From Streptomyces lavendofoliae (GTDB taxonomy: Bacteria > Actinomycetota > Actinomycetes > Streptomycetales > Streptomycetaceae): a stretch of DNA of 64,000 nucleotides. The notes beneath the pieces are model-generated. The model had not been told where the DNA came from, did no database searches, and saw only the letters and a program-made list of their open reading frames with translations. The stretch's first letter is position 1. Every line of letters starts with the position of its first letter. This document shows positions 1-9,351 of this stretch, in pieces. The stretch covers positions 186,001 to 250,000 of the forward strand of contig NZ_BMTP01000010.1 of NCBI RefSeq assembly GCF_014649735.1. Reading direction: 5' to 3'. Both the position numbers and the translations under genes were made by a program.

Positions 1-345
1 GCGTTGTGCGGTGACGGGCGCGAGGGGGGTGTGCCGCACACCCCCTGACCGTGAACGCCGCCGGGGGCGACGAGCCGGTGTGGACCGCCGTGCCCGCTCG
101 TCGTCCCGTGCCGTCGGAGAGGGGACGCGGGGGCCCGGCCGGCGGCACCCGCTCCACAACTCCCGCCTCCCGGCCACGCCGTCAGCGTCGGGAACACGGT
201 TCGGGGGCGGGGCGCATCTGACAAACGTCATGAATTCCTGTGCGCGTGATCGGTCTTCAGGAGGAGGAGCACGGGCCCGCCACGCGGCGAGGATGGCGGG
301 ACCCGCGCACGCCCGTGTGCCGCGTCGACCGCGCAGGGAGAGACC
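1..345. other. Left-edge non-coding region
   Basis: No reading frame here looks like a real gene. Before the serine hydrolase gene there is a small dyad, TGAC-AAAC-GTCA, at 219-230, followed by TCATGA. A CTGACA hexamer at 219-224 could act as a -35 element. A GGGAGAG ribosome binding site lies a few bases before the ATG at 346. The rest is GC-rich sequence without visible structure. Confidence 0.4.
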
Positions 346-1800
346 ATGGACCCGACCATCCATCACACCCGCCCCGCTCAGCGCCGAAGGCTGTACCCCG
401 TCGCCCTGACGTCGAGTGCCGTCCTTCTCTCGCTCCTCACCGGCATGCCGCCCGCGCAGGCCGCCTCCACTGCCTCCACCGCCCACGCAGCCTCCACCGC
501 CCACGCCACCTTCGCCGGACCCGCCGCCTCCGCCGGGCCCGTCACGACGCCCGGCACCGCCACGACGGCGGCCGTCGCCGGCGTCCGCGACCACGGCCTG
601 GACCGGGGGGCGTTGCGCGGCGCCCTGGAAGCGATCCACCAGGCGGGCATGTACGGAACCTACTCGGCCGTCCGCAACGGCTCTGCACAGTGGCGCGGGG
701 GCGCCGGTGTGGCCGACCGGGAGACGGGACGGCCCGCCCGGCCCCACCTCCAGCACCGGGTCGGCAGCATCACGAAGACGTTCACCGCCGTCGCGGTGCT
801 CCAGCAGGTCGAGCGGGGGCGCATCGAGCTGGACGCGCCCATAGGCCGCTACCTGCCCGGGCTGATACCCGGGGAACGCGGTCGCGCCATCACCGTCCGG
901 ATGCTGCTCAACCACACCAGCGGGCTGGGCGATCACGTACTCGGCGCCTTCCCCGGCCTGTTGGAGGACCCGGGCAGGGCCCTGGACGCGAGGCGCCTGC
1001 ACCGGTTCGCCCCGGAGGAGCTCGTACGCCTCGGACTCGCGGCACCCGCGCCGGTGCCGCGCGGCACGTACGCGTACTCCAACACCAACTACGTCATCGC
1101 CGGGTTGCTGCTGCGCGAGGTGACCGGGCAGGAACCCGAGCAGTACATCACCCGGCACGTCATCCGCGCGGCCGGACTGCGGCACACGTACTTCCCCCGG
1201 ACCCCGCGTCTCACCGGCCCGCACGCCAAGATGTACGAGTCCATGTACGGCCTGATCGAACCCGCCCGCGACTACAGCGTGTACGACATGTCGTGGTGCG
1301 GTACCGCCGGCTCGCTGGTGTCGACCGTCGATGACCTCAACGCCTTCTACCGCAAGCTGCTGAGCGGCGGGCTGCTGGGCCGCGCCGGACTGACGGCGAT
1401 GAAGACGACGGTCCCCACGTACGAGCCGCCGCCCGGCGAGGAGGTCGCCATGCGGTACGGCCTGGGGATCTACACGATGAAGTTCCCCGACGGCCGCTGG
1501 TACTGGGGCCACGACGGAGCGGTCTTCGGCGCCGGCACCTGGGCCCTGTCGACCGAGGACGGGCGCCGCCAGGTCGCGATCGGCTACAACCTCATGAAGT
1601 ACCAGCGCTTCGACGAGCAGGGCAGGCCGTTGGACCACCCGATCGACGCGGCGATGCTGCGGTACGTCACCACCGCCCTCGGCGGCGGCATGGAGGGCGC
1701 CCGGGCCGAGGCGGCGGCGGGCGGGCTCCTGGCGCCCCCGTCCTCCGCCGCGTCCGACGCCCTCCGCCGCAAGGCGGCCGAGGCTTCGGCACGCCGGTGA
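346..1800 (+). CDS. Secreted serine hydrolase, beta-lactamase / D-Ala-D-Ala carboxypeptidase family
   Basis: This 484-residue protein belongs to the class C beta-lactamase / DD-peptidase fold family. Three catalytic signatures are visible: the SxxK motif as SITK (in GSITKTF), the YxN motif as YSN (in YAYSNTNY), and a C-terminal HxG-type motif (GHDGAVFG). An N-terminal basic segment and a hydrophobic stretch followed by an Ala/Thr-rich, Ala-Ser-Thr repeat linker indicate export. The ATG follows a GGGAGAG ribosome binding site. Members hydrolyse D-amino-acid peptides or esters, and the natural substrate here cannot be read from the sequence. The gene stands alone and is followed by a short duplicated CCGGTGAGCCGCTGAG tract (1794-1825). 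Confidence 0.9.
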   Translation: MDPTIHHTRPAQRRRLYPVALTSSAVLLSLLTGMPPAQAASTASTAHAASTAHATFAGPAASAGPVTTPGTATTAAVAGVRDHGLDRGALRGALEAIHQAGMYGTYSAVRNGSAQWRGGAGVADRETGRPARPHLQHRVGSITKTFTAVAVLQQVERGRIELDAPIGRYLPGLIPGERGRAITVRMLLNHTSGLGDHVLGAFPGLLEDPGRALDARRLHRFAPEELVRLGLAAPAPVPRGTYAYSNTNYVIAGLLLREVTGQEPEQYITRHVIRAAGLRHTYFPRTPRLTGPHAKMYESMYGLIEPARDYSVYDMSWCGTAGSLVSTVDDLNAFYRKLLSGGLLGRAGLTAMKTTVPTYEPPPGEEVAMRYGLGIYTMKFPDGRWYWGHDGAVFGAGTWALSTEDGRRQVAIGYNLMKYQRFDEQGRPLDHPIDAAMLRYVTTALGGGMEGARAEAAAGGLLAPPSSAASDALRRKAAEASARR

Positions 1801-2284
1801 GCCGCTGAGCCGGTGAGCCGCTGAGGCGGGTGGTGTCCGGACGGCGGACGAGGCCGTGAGGCCCGCCCGCCGGACGTCGCCCCGCGACGGCACCGCCGGC
1901 CGGCCCGACCCCGACCCGGCCCCGGGACGGCCCACGCCGCCGCCCGAGGCGGGATGCCATGGACGGGCGCCGGTCCGGCCGGCGGCCATGTGGGGGGCAA
2001 GGCCCCGGGGCCGGAGCGCAGGGCGGCCCGGACCCTGGACAGGGCGTCGGCACCGGGTCCAGCGTCCCCGCCGCCCCGTCCTTCGGGACGGCGGGGACAT
2101 CCGCGACCGCACCCCCGGAAGACACGTGCCCGGCCCGCGAGCGCGGGGACTCCGGGGCCGGGACCGGCCGCCCGTCACCGTACGCCCCCGCCCGCTCACC
2201 GGGCGTCCGGCGTGACGCGGCGGCCCGCCCGGGTACCGCGCCGACTCTCGTAGGGTGGAGTGGTAGCGACAGACCGGAGCAGTC
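1801..2284. other. Intergenic region, 484 bases
   Basis: It begins with a 16-base tandem duplication (CCGGTGAGCCGCTGAG twice, 1794-1825) that overlaps the previous stop codon. The rest is GC-rich and shows no convincing gene. Near the right end, TAGGGT (about 2251) may be a -10 element, and CGGAG lies just before the ATG at 2285. Confidence 0.4.
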
Positions 2285-3520
2285 ATGCCCACCTCCCATC
2301 CCCGCGGCCTCCCCACCGGTGATGCCGGCGGCCCCACGGACGACGCCCCCGACGCACACGACGCCCACGGCGCCCCCGACGCCCTGTTCGGCCTCGACGA
2401 GCTGCGGACGGGCCCGGAGCCCCGTACCTCGGGGAAGCCGCTGTTCCGCGACTCGGCCGAGGCCCGGCGGATGCTCGCGGTACGGGAGATCCACGCGGAA
2501 CCGGGAGCGGCGGCGTCCCCCCGCGGCAAGCAGATCCTCGCCGCGTTCCCCGACGCGGAGGTCATCCCCGTCGACTCGCACTGGCGCATCCCGGACCTGC
2601 ACGGCAACAAGGGCAACGCCGAGCGCTGGGTCCGCATCAAGAGCACGGTCCTGGTGCTGGGCGAGAAGAAGACCCTCACCGTACGACCCAACGGCCGCTC
2701 CGCCGACTGGATCGCCCCCGGGGCCGCGAACGGCTGCGCCATGGCCTGTTCCTACTGCTACGTGCCACGGCGCAAGGGCTACGCCAACCCGATCACCGTG
2801 TTCACCAACATCGACCGCATGATCGCCCGGCTGCGGCGCCATGTCGTCGAGCAGGGCCCCAAGCGGGAGCCCAACCAGTGCGACCCGGCCGCCTGGGTCT
2901 ACGACATCGGGGAGAACAACGACGCCTCGGTCGACGCCCTGATCAGCGAGAACACCGCCGACCTGGTGCACGCCTTCACCCAGTGGCCGACGGCGAAGGC
3001 GTCGTTCGCCACGAAGTTCGTCAACCCCGACCTCCTGCTCCTCGACCCGCGCGGCCGGACCCGCATCCGGTTCTCCGTGATGCCCCCGGACGACTCGCGG
3101 CTCCTGGACATCCGCACCAGCCCCGTTGAGGAACGGATCGCCGCCGCCGGCGACTTCCTGGAGGCCGGGTACGAGGTGCACTTCAACCTGTCTCCCGTCG
3201 TCATCAGACCCGGCTGGGAGCAGGCGTGGGCCGAGCTGCTCCAGCACATGGACGACGTCCTGCCGACCGGAGTGAAGGAACAGGCGGCGGCAGAGGTGAT
3301 CATGCTGACCCACAACCGGGACCTGCACGACGTCAACATGGAGTGGCACCCGCGCGCCGAGGAGGCCATCTGGCGCCCCGACCTGCAACAGGCCAAGCGC
3401 TCCGAGAACGGCGGCTGGAACGTGCGGTACCGCAACGCCGTCAAGGCCGAGGCGGTGGAGACCGTACGCCGCCTCGTGGCGGCACACGCCCCCTGGCTGA
3501 CCGTCCGCTACGCCTTCTGA
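2285..3520 (+). CDS. Radical SAM protein, spore photoproduct lyase family
   Basis: This 411-residue protein has the radical-SAM cluster motif C-x3-C-x2-C at residues 151-158 (CAMACSYC, then YV). That is the spacing of spore photoproduct lyases, which use S-adenosylmethionine and a 4Fe-4S cluster to split thymine dimers of the spore type. The region after the cluster and the later HFNLSPVV and conserved C-terminal segments fit the actinobacterial SPL-like branch. The first 45 residues are Asp/Ala/Pro-rich and look disordered. Streptomycetes have neither SASP proteins nor dipicolinate, so the true substrate is uncertain. The ATG follows CGGAGCAGTC. The gene converges on the hydrolase gene at 3583. 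Confidence 0.85.
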   Translation: MPTSHPRGLPTGDAGGPTDDAPDAHDAHGAPDALFGLDELRTGPEPRTSGKPLFRDSAEARRMLAVREIHAEPGAAASPRGKQILAAFPDAEVIPVDSHWRIPDLHGNKGNAERWVRIKSTVLVLGEKKTLTVRPNGRSADWIAPGAANGCAMACSYCYVPRRKGYANPITVFTNIDRMIARLRRHVVEQGPKREPNQCDPAAWVYDIGENNDASVDALISENTADLVHAFTQWPTAKASFATKFVNPDLLLLDPRGRTRIRFSVMPPDDSRLLDIRTSPVEERIAAAGDFLEAGYEVHFNLSPVVIRPGWEQAWAELLQHMDDVLPTGVKEQAAAEVIMLTHNRDLHDVNMEWHPRAEEAIWRPDLQQAKRSENGGWNVRYRNAVKAEAVETVRRLVAAHAPWLTVRYAF

Positions 3521-3582
3521 CCCGCTCCGGCCGGCCGGGACACACGGGCCCGGGCATCCGGGAGCCGGCGGGGACACGGGCG

Positions 3583-4824
3583 TCACCGCTCGTGGTGGTT
3601 GAACCGCACCTCCGGGTTCTCCGCCGTGGGTCCGTCGAGGACCGGCCGGTGCGTGCCGCGCAGGTGCAGGTCGAAGAACGCGGCCGTGTACGTGCGGACG
3701 AGGCCGATCGCCCGGTCGGCGCGGATCGTCGGCTGCGTACCGGGATACGGCAGGCGCAGTTGCTCGAACAGGGCGGGCAGGTCCGAGAAGGTGAAGTGGT
3801 GCGTCCCCGTCACGGCGAGCCACCGCTTCCAGCCGTCCAGGTTCCGCCACGCGGCGTCCCAGGTCACGTCCTCGCCCTCCGGCTGGTGGGCGGCGTCGCC
3901 CGTTCCCAGCAGCAGGAACGGCCTTCCCCCGAGCCCTCGCTCCGGTACCGGATCCCCGAAGGTGCCGTCCATGTTGACGCCCGCCCGGACGCGGTCGTCG
4001 TACGCCATGACGGAGGCCGCCGCCGCGCCGCCCAGCGAGTGGCCCGCCGCGCCCACGCGCTCCCGGTCGATGAGGGAGGCGTGCGGCCAGGCCGGGCGCG
4101 GGCCGGTCAGGCGGTCGAGGACGAACGACAGGTCCTGTGCGCGGTTGACGGTCGCCTTCCGCATGTCCTCCCGCGTCTCGGCCTTCCGGCAGGCCACACA
4201 GGTGAGCACCCGGCCGCCCGGGAACACCGTTCCGGACGATTCGTAGGCGTGGTCCACCAGCGCCACCACGTACCCACGGCTCGCGAGGTCCTCCGCGAGG
4301 GTGGTGAGGGTGAAGCGGGGCGCCCCGAAGCCGGGGGAGAGCAGGACCAGCCGATGCTTCCCGGGCTGCGGCCTGGCACGCACGACGCTGTGGGCGCGGG
4401 TCGCGCCGAGTCTCCGCACGAGCGCCTCGTCACGCACCTCGACGTCCTCGAGCAGCAGCCGCGCCTCCCGCGGGTCCGCGTACGGTGCGGGCGGGCGCGG
4501 GGTGGACCGCGCGGGGTGGAACACGTCCACCATCAGCTCGCGCGCCCGCTCGGGCACCCAGAGGTCCTGCCGGGAGCGGTCGACGAGGTGGAGGGTCGTC
4601 CGGCCGACCGCCGCCTTTCCGGTGAGCTCCGGCAGCAGCAGACCGGTGGCGGCGGCCTGCCGCGCGGCGGCGGGTGCGGAACCGGCGGCTGGGGCGGTGG
4701 CCGGGGTGGCGACGGCGGTCGCCGGGCCGGCCGGGGCCTGTGCGTGAGCGACCGGGGTGGCCGAAGCGAGGGCGAGGGCGAGGACCGCGGCGGTGGCCGG
4801 GCGCAGCGTACGTGGCGTCGTCAT
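3583..4824 (-). CDS. Secreted alpha/beta hydrolase (PAF-acetylhydrolase / lipase-like)
   Basis: This 413-residue protein has an N-terminal signal peptide (hydrophobic Ala/Leu core after TPRTLRPAT, ending near AHAQA). The body is an alpha/beta hydrolase. GHSLGG is the nucleophile elbow, LLSPGFG forms an oxyanion-loop-like strand, and GTHHFTFSD near the end supplies the likely catalytic His. The arrangement resembles platelet-activating-factor acetylhydrolase and related lipases that cleave small ester bonds outside the cell. The upstream face is open and no operon partner is visible. The gene converges on the radical SAM gene with 62 bases between stop codons. Confidence 0.85.
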   Translation of the reverse strand: MTTPRTLRPATAAVLALALASATPVAHAQAPAGPATAVATPATAPAAGSAPAAARQAAATGLLLPELTGKAAVGRTTLHLVDRSRQDLWVPERARELMVDVFHPARSTPRPPAPYADPREARLLLEDVEVRDEALVRRLGATRAHSVVRARPQPGKHRLVLLSPGFGAPRFTLTTLAEDLASRGYVVALVDHAYESSGTVFPGGRVLTCVACRKAETREDMRKATVNRAQDLSFVLDRLTGPRPAWPHASLIDRERVGAAGHSLGGAAAASVMAYDDRVRAGVNMDGTFGDPVPERGLGGRPFLLLGTGDAAHQPEGEDVTWDAAWRNLDGWKRWLAVTGTHHFTFSDLPALFEQLRLPYPGTQPTIRADRAIGLVRTYTAAFFDLHLRGTHRPVLDGPTAENPEVRFNHHER

Positions 4825-5037
4825 GGACAGGGACGCTAGGCAACGCCCGGGCCCGCCGTCATCGGCCGCGAGTGCCGCGCCGGTACGACCAGGGGCTGAT
4901 CTTCACCGCTCGTCCCGTAGGGGGTCGACGGACCGTCAGGAACCGTGCACCATCCGGGAGCCGGGGCGTCCGCGTGGACGGCCCCGGCATCCGGCACCCG
5001 GCGTGCAACGGTGTGCAGCGGCGCGCGACGCGCGCGT

Positions 5038-5475
5038 CTACCAGCCGCAGTCGGGCACTCCCGCGATCTTCTCTCCGCCCTGGATGTAGATGTTGTTCAC
5101 CCAGCCGATCGTTCCGTCGGACAGCTTCACCAGCGTCCACCAGCCGTTGCGGTACCCACCGTCGGCGATCACCTCGCCCGGGTGCTGGCAGATGCCCTCC
5201 GCCGTCGTACGCGACACGGTGGCGACGATCTTCACGCAGGACCCCCGGGAGGGGTAGTGGACGCAGTCCGCGTCCGCCCCGTCGTAGCGGACGTTCACAC
5301 CGGTCGCCCATATGTAGACCGACGTCGCCGCCGCCGACATGGTCGCGTTCGGGGCCGTGCCGGTGGCCGACGGGACGGCCGCGGGCGCCGCCACGGCGGC
5401 GGGCGAGGCCAGGGCCAGGGCCAGGGTCGTGGCGGCTGCGGCGGTCATCGTCTGGAGAAGACGTCGAGTGTTCAC
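5038..5475 (-). CDS. Small secreted SH3-type protein
   Basis: This 145-residue protein starts at a GTG preceded by GAGGAA. Residues 1-30 form a signal peptide (MNTRRLLQTM, an Ala/Leu-rich core, then VAAPA). The mature part carries one SH3b-like domain: VNVRYDG, the middle part WWTLVKLSDGTIGWVN, and the C-terminal NIYIQGG and AGVPDCGW. Four Cys residues are available for disulfides. The ending resembles the ...NIYIDHPDAWLPGV..C ending of the three wall enzymes at 11.4-14.7 kb, so this may be a stand-alone version of the same binding domain. Its ligand is unknown. A degraded relative seems to lie directly upstream. Confidence 0.8.
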   Translation of the reverse strand: MNTRRLLQTMTAAAATTLALALASPAAVAAPAAVPSATGTAPNATMSAAATSVYIWATGVNVRYDGADADCVHYPSRGSCVKIVATVSRTTAEGICQHPGEVIADGGYRNGWWTLVKLSDGTIGWVNNIYIQGGEKIAGVPDCGW

Positions 5476-5925
5476 GGGTTCCTCACAGGTGGTCGGGACG
5501 TACGTCTCGTCATCGTGGTCGCCGACGCCGGACGTCCGACGTCGGGGTGATGGGTGATGGGTGGTGGGTGATGGGAGGCGGGAGGCGGGTGGGGGCGCTG
5601 GGGAGTGTCGTCAGCGCCGTACGTGCAGGGGCCGTCGGTCACGCGCCCGCGCTCGCCTCCGTCCATCTGGCGGAACGCCCGGACCCGGACGTCGGTCGGC
5701 CGATCCGTGGTCATCAGGGAGCAGGGCGTGCCCCGGCAGGAGCGCACCCGAACGTCGGAGACCCACACGTGCCCGGATCCGCTCGACGGATGGGCGTCCG
5801 CCGGCTGCGCGCCCGCCACCAGGGGCGGCGGCGACGGCCAGGAGCGGGCCCCCGAGCGACCGCGGGGCGGCGGGGCCCGTGCCGGGGCGGCCGTGCCGGC
5901 GTGGCGACGGTGCCGGGTACCTCAT
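5472..5925 (-). pseudogene. Possible frameshifted small secreted protein gene
   Basis: On the minus strand, an AAGGGA ribosome binding site precedes ATG at 5925 (MRYPAPSPRR). The frame encodes a basic, then Ala/Leu/Pro-rich start that would suit a signal peptide. One frame shift near 5820 leads into a frame encoding AGAQPADAH, then VWVSDVRVRSCRGTPCS and TDVRVRAF, an SH3-like pattern with paired Cys. That frame then runs into a G-rich repeat (plus strand 5543-5595, GGGTGATG units) and has no sensible C-terminus. I infer a decayed paralogue of the next gene, but a sequencing error or chance is possible. Confidence 0.35.
5543..5595 (+). repeat. G-rich GGGTGATG-type repeat with quadruplex potential
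   Basis: Runs of three or more G recur about every 7-8 bases (GGGGTGATGGGTGATGGG and similar units) over some 50 bases. The pattern has far more than the four G-tracts needed for a quadruplex. It lies between the small SH3 gene and the AfsR-like gene, inside the putative pseudogene. Confidence 0.7.
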
Positions 5926-6087
5926 CGTGTGCGTTCCCTTCCCGGGTCCGGCGCGACGGCGGGTGCCGCGCTCTCTCCCTTCGGACGGGAGGCGCCCACG
6001 CCTCGTATGAGCGCCGCGCCGGCGAATCGGCCGGCCGTCACGGCCACCGTCGACGGCCGGCCGGCTTGCCGTACCGCGGGCCGGCCG

Positions 6088-9000
6088 TCATTCCCCGGCT
6101 TCGCGGCTGCCGAGGGCGCGGAACACCCGCCGCGCCTCCTCCCGAAGCTCCCGGCCGGCCCGCTCGTCGCCCCTGCCGAGCGCGGCGGAACCCAGGTCCC
6201 GTACGGTGCGGGCCCGCCACAGAGGCAGGTCCACCTTCTCCCACAGGCGGATGGCCCGGGACAGGTACGCGCTCGCGGCGTCCCACTCGGACGCGGCGAG
6301 GCACCACTCGCCGAGCGTGCGCAGCACCAGTGCCTCGCCGAACATGTCCTGGCGTTCCCGGGTGATCTCCAGGCACCGGTCCAGGCGCCGCCGGGCGTCG
6401 GCCGTGCGGCCCTGGCGCAACTCCACCTTGGCCAGTGACTGGCTGGCGTACATCACACCGAACGCGTCTCCCGTCTCCTCGAAGATGCGAAGCGCCCGCC
6501 GCAGCAGGTCCTCCGCCTCCGCCAGGTTCCCCCGCGCCCGGTGGTACAGGCCCAGCGAGCGCAACGCGAGCGCTTCACCGTGCCGGTCGCCGGCTGCCGC
6601 GTACAGCTGCCGCGCGCCGGTCAGGGCTTCCCACGCGGCCGCGTAGTCGCCCCGGTCCCGGTGCACGCACCCGATCCCGTACAGCGCGTGGGCCATGGGT
6701 GCGGCGTCCTCCGGTTCCCGGTAGTGCGTGAGCGCCTCCCCCAGCAGGGTCAGCGCCTCGTCGAAGCGGGCCTGCTCGCGGCGGGCCGTGCCCATGCCGG
6801 TCAGCGCCTCGGCACGGCCGCGCCGTACCTCCCGCTCCTCGAAGAGGCGCAGCGCCGCCTCGAAGAAGGCGTACGCGTCCTCGAAGCGGTCCTGCTCCAG
6901 GCGAAGCTGGCCGAGCCCGTGCAGCAGCCATGCCTCGCCCTCCACGTCCCCGCCGCCCCGGACCGCCGCCAGGGCCACGTCATGGGACCGGGACCAGGCG
7001 TCGAAGCGGTTGTACAACGCGGCGGACGCGGCCATGAGGGCGGCGGCCAGCTCCCGCGCCGCGCCGGACATCCCCTGCTCCGCGCAGTGCGTCACCGCCG
7101 CGAGCAGACAGCGCTGCTCGGCGGCGAACCAGGCGGTGGGCTCATCCTCCAGGGGCGTCGCCTCCGCCGTCCCGGGCGCCTTCGTCGCGGAGGCCGCCTC
7201 CGCCCCGGCCGCCCCCGCCTCCGCACCGGTGGCTCCCGGGGCGGGCGGGAACAGCCGCGACGCCCCGCCCGGCCCCCGGGCCGCCGCGGCGCGCGCCATC
7301 TCCAGCCAGCGGGTGACCAGCCGCAGTACCGCAGCCTCCCGCTCCCGGCGCTCCTCGTCGGCCAGGCAGCGCTCACGGGCGTACTCACGCGCGAGGTCGT
7401 GGATGCGGTACCGCGTCCGGCCCGTCTCGTCGGTGCGCACCACCTCCACGAAGTGGCAGTCCACGAGCCGTTCCACCACGTCCTCCGCCTCGTCGGAGGT
7501 CACGTCGAGGAGCGGGGCCGCCACCCAGGCGGCGAAGTCGGGCAGGTCCATCAGGGCCAGCCGTCGCAGGGCCCGCTGCTCCTGGGCGCCGAGGTCCGCG
7601 TACCCCAGGCCCAGACTCGCCCGGACCTCCAGGTCGCCCGCCCGCAGTTCGTCGAGGCGGCGGTGCTCGTCGCGCAGCCGTTCGGCGAGCCGCGCGGGCG
7701 TCCAGTGGGGCCGGGCGGCGAGGCGGGCCCCGGCGACGCGCACCGCGAGCGGGAGCCGCCCGCAGAGCGCGACGATCTCGGCGGCCTGGCCGGGCTCCAT
7801 GGCCGGACGGTCCGGTCCGGCCACGCGCGCCAGCAGTTCCCGGGCCTGCGACTCGGGCGGGACGCCCAGGTCCAGATGGGCGGCGCCTTCCAGGGCGACC
7901 AGGCGGCGACGACTGGTGACCAGCACCGCCGAACCGCCGCCCGGTGGCAGCAGTGGTCGCAGCAGCGCCTCGTTGACAGCGTTATCGAGGATGAGCAGCA
8001 CCCCGCGGCGCGCGATGTGCGTGCGGTACAGACCGAGGAGGTCCTCCTCGTCACGGGCGGGCGTGCCGGGGTCCACTCCGAGGGCGCGCAGCAGCCGGGC
8101 GAGGGCGTCCACGGTCCGGACCGGTTCGAGATCCGAGGCCCGGAGGTCGAGGAAGAGCTGTCCGTCGGGGAACAGCCCGGCGGTCCGGTGGCCCACGTGC
8201 ACGGCCAGCGCGGTCTTCCCCGTGCCCGACCGCCCGGAGACCACGCCGATGGGCGGCGCGGTCCGCGCCGGGTCGCCGACCTGTTCCAGCAGGGCGGTGG
8301 CCCAGGCGATCTGCTCGGTACGCCCGACGAAATCGGCGACGTCGGGCGGCAGTTGCGACGGAGCCGGGCCCCGGCCGGTACGGTCGGGGCCCCGCCGTGG
8401 GCGGGGGAGCGGCGCCTCCCCCCGGGACCCCCGAACGGGTGCCGGCCCGTCCGATGCCGGGTGCAGGCCCGAACCGGCGCCCGCGCCCGCCCCTTCGCCC
8501 GTGTCCGGGTGGTGCCCGCCGGAACCCGCATCCCCCGGCGCGCCCGTGCGCCCCCGCCCGGGCGGTGCGCCGACGCGCCCCGCGGGCACCGGGGCGCCCA
8601 GCACGGCCGTGTCCCCCCGCAGCAGGGCCCGGTGCAGGGCCCGCAGATCGGGTCCGGGATCGATGCCCAGTTCCGTACGGAGGAGGAGGCGCCCCTCCTC
8701 GTACGACCGCAACGCCTCCGCCACCCGCCCGGCGCGGAACAGCGCGGTCATGAGCTGGCCGCGCGGGCGCTCCCGGAGGGGGTTCGCGGCCACGTGGGCC
8801 ACCAGCTCCGCGACGAGGTCCGTACGCCGGCCCAGGTCCAGCTCGGCGGCGAAACGAAACTCGGCCGCCTCCAGCCTCAGTTCGGCCAGGCGCATCGCCT
8901 CCACGCGGGCGAAGGACTGGCCGAGGCCCTCCAGGGCGTCCTTCCCGCGCCACAACCGCAGCGCCGCCCCCAGGACGTCCACGGCCTCCTCGGCCCGTCC

Positions 9001-9351
9001 CCCGAGGGCGGCCTCCCGCCCGGCGGCGCACGCGTCCTCGAAGCGCCGCGCGTCGACGGCGGAGCGCGGGAGGTCCGCGACGTATCCGGGGGAGCGGGTA
9101 CGGATGGCGCCGCCGCCCTGCGTACCGGCCAGCGCGCGGCGCAGCCCCGACACGTGCGACGTGACCAGCGCCCGCGCGGTGGCGGGCGGTTCCTCCTCCC
9201 AGACCAGGTCGACCAGGCGCTCCACGGACAGCACCTCGCCGAGGTGGACCGCGAGTGCGGCGAGGATCGATGTCGGTTTGGAGCCGTTGAGCGGGACGCG
9301 GACGCCTTCGCTCAACACCTCGACAGGTCCCAGAAGGCGAACGTCCACCAT
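6088..9351 (-). CDS. AfsR-like SARP transcriptional regulator (OmpR-HTH, BTAD, NB-ARC, TPR)
   Basis: I chose the ATG at 9351 because the protein then begins VDVRLLGPVEV, the usual SARP start; the open frame extends further upstream. The product has 1087 residues. Residues 1-95 form an OmpR-type winged helix, about 96-245 a bacterial transcriptional activation domain, and about 250-330 a Pro/Gly-rich linker. An NB-ARC ATPase follows, with Walker A GRSGTGKTA and Walker B LLILDNA, and then TPR repeats run to the end. This is the architecture of AfsR, a global activator of secondary metabolism and differentiation. The gene is divergent from the dipeptidase gene at 9751, and TGCA repeats in that intergenic region could be its target. 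Confidence 0.9.
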   Translation of the reverse strand: MVDVRLLGPVEVLSEGVRVPLNGSKPTSILAALAVHLGEVLSVERLVDLVWEEEPPATARALVTSHVSGLRRALAGTQGGGAIRTRSPGYVADLPRSAVDARRFEDACAAGREAALGGRAEEAVDVLGAALRLWRGKDALEGLGQSFARVEAMRLAELRLEAAEFRFAAELDLGRRTDLVAELVAHVAANPLRERPRGQLMTALFRAGRVAEALRSYEEGRLLLRTELGIDPGPDLRALHRALLRGDTAVLGAPVPAGRVGAPPGRGRTGAPGDAGSGGHHPDTGEGAGAGAGSGLHPASDGPAPVRGSRGEAPLPRPRRGPDRTGRGPAPSQLPPDVADFVGRTEQIAWATALLEQVGDPARTAPPIGVVSGRSGTGKTALAVHVGHRTAGLFPDGQLFLDLRASDLEPVRTVDALARLLRALGVDPGTPARDEEDLLGLYRTHIARRGVLLILDNAVNEALLRPLLPPGGGSAVLVTSRRRLVALEGAAHLDLGVPPESQARELLARVAGPDRPAMEPGQAAEIVALCGRLPLAVRVAGARLAARPHWTPARLAERLRDEHRRLDELRAGDLEVRASLGLGYADLGAQEQRALRRLALMDLPDFAAWVAAPLLDVTSDEAEDVVERLVDCHFVEVVRTDETGRTRYRIHDLAREYARERCLADEERREREAAVLRLVTRWLEMARAAAARGPGGASRLFPPAPGATGAEAGAAGAEAASATKAPGTAEATPLEDEPTAWFAAEQRCLLAAVTHCAEQGMSGAARELAAALMAASAALYNRFDAWSRSHDVALAAVRGGGDVEGEAWLLHGLGQLRLEQDRFEDAYAFFEAALRLFEEREVRRGRAEALTGMGTARREQARFDEALTLLGEALTHYREPEDAAPMAHALYGIGCVHRDRGDYAAAWEALTGARQLYAAAGDRHGEALALRSLGLYHRARGNLAEAEDLLRRALRIFEETGDAFGVMYASQSLAKVELRQGRTADARRRLDRCLEITRERQDMFGEALVLRTLGEWCLAASEWDAASAYLSRAIRLWEKVDLPLWRARTVRDLGSAALGRGDERAGRELREEARRVFRALGSREAGE

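Noticed and set aside
1667..3850. 727-codon open frame on the minus strand
   Set aside because: It is a shadow of the serine hydrolase and radical SAM genes, without start context, motifs or domain structure.
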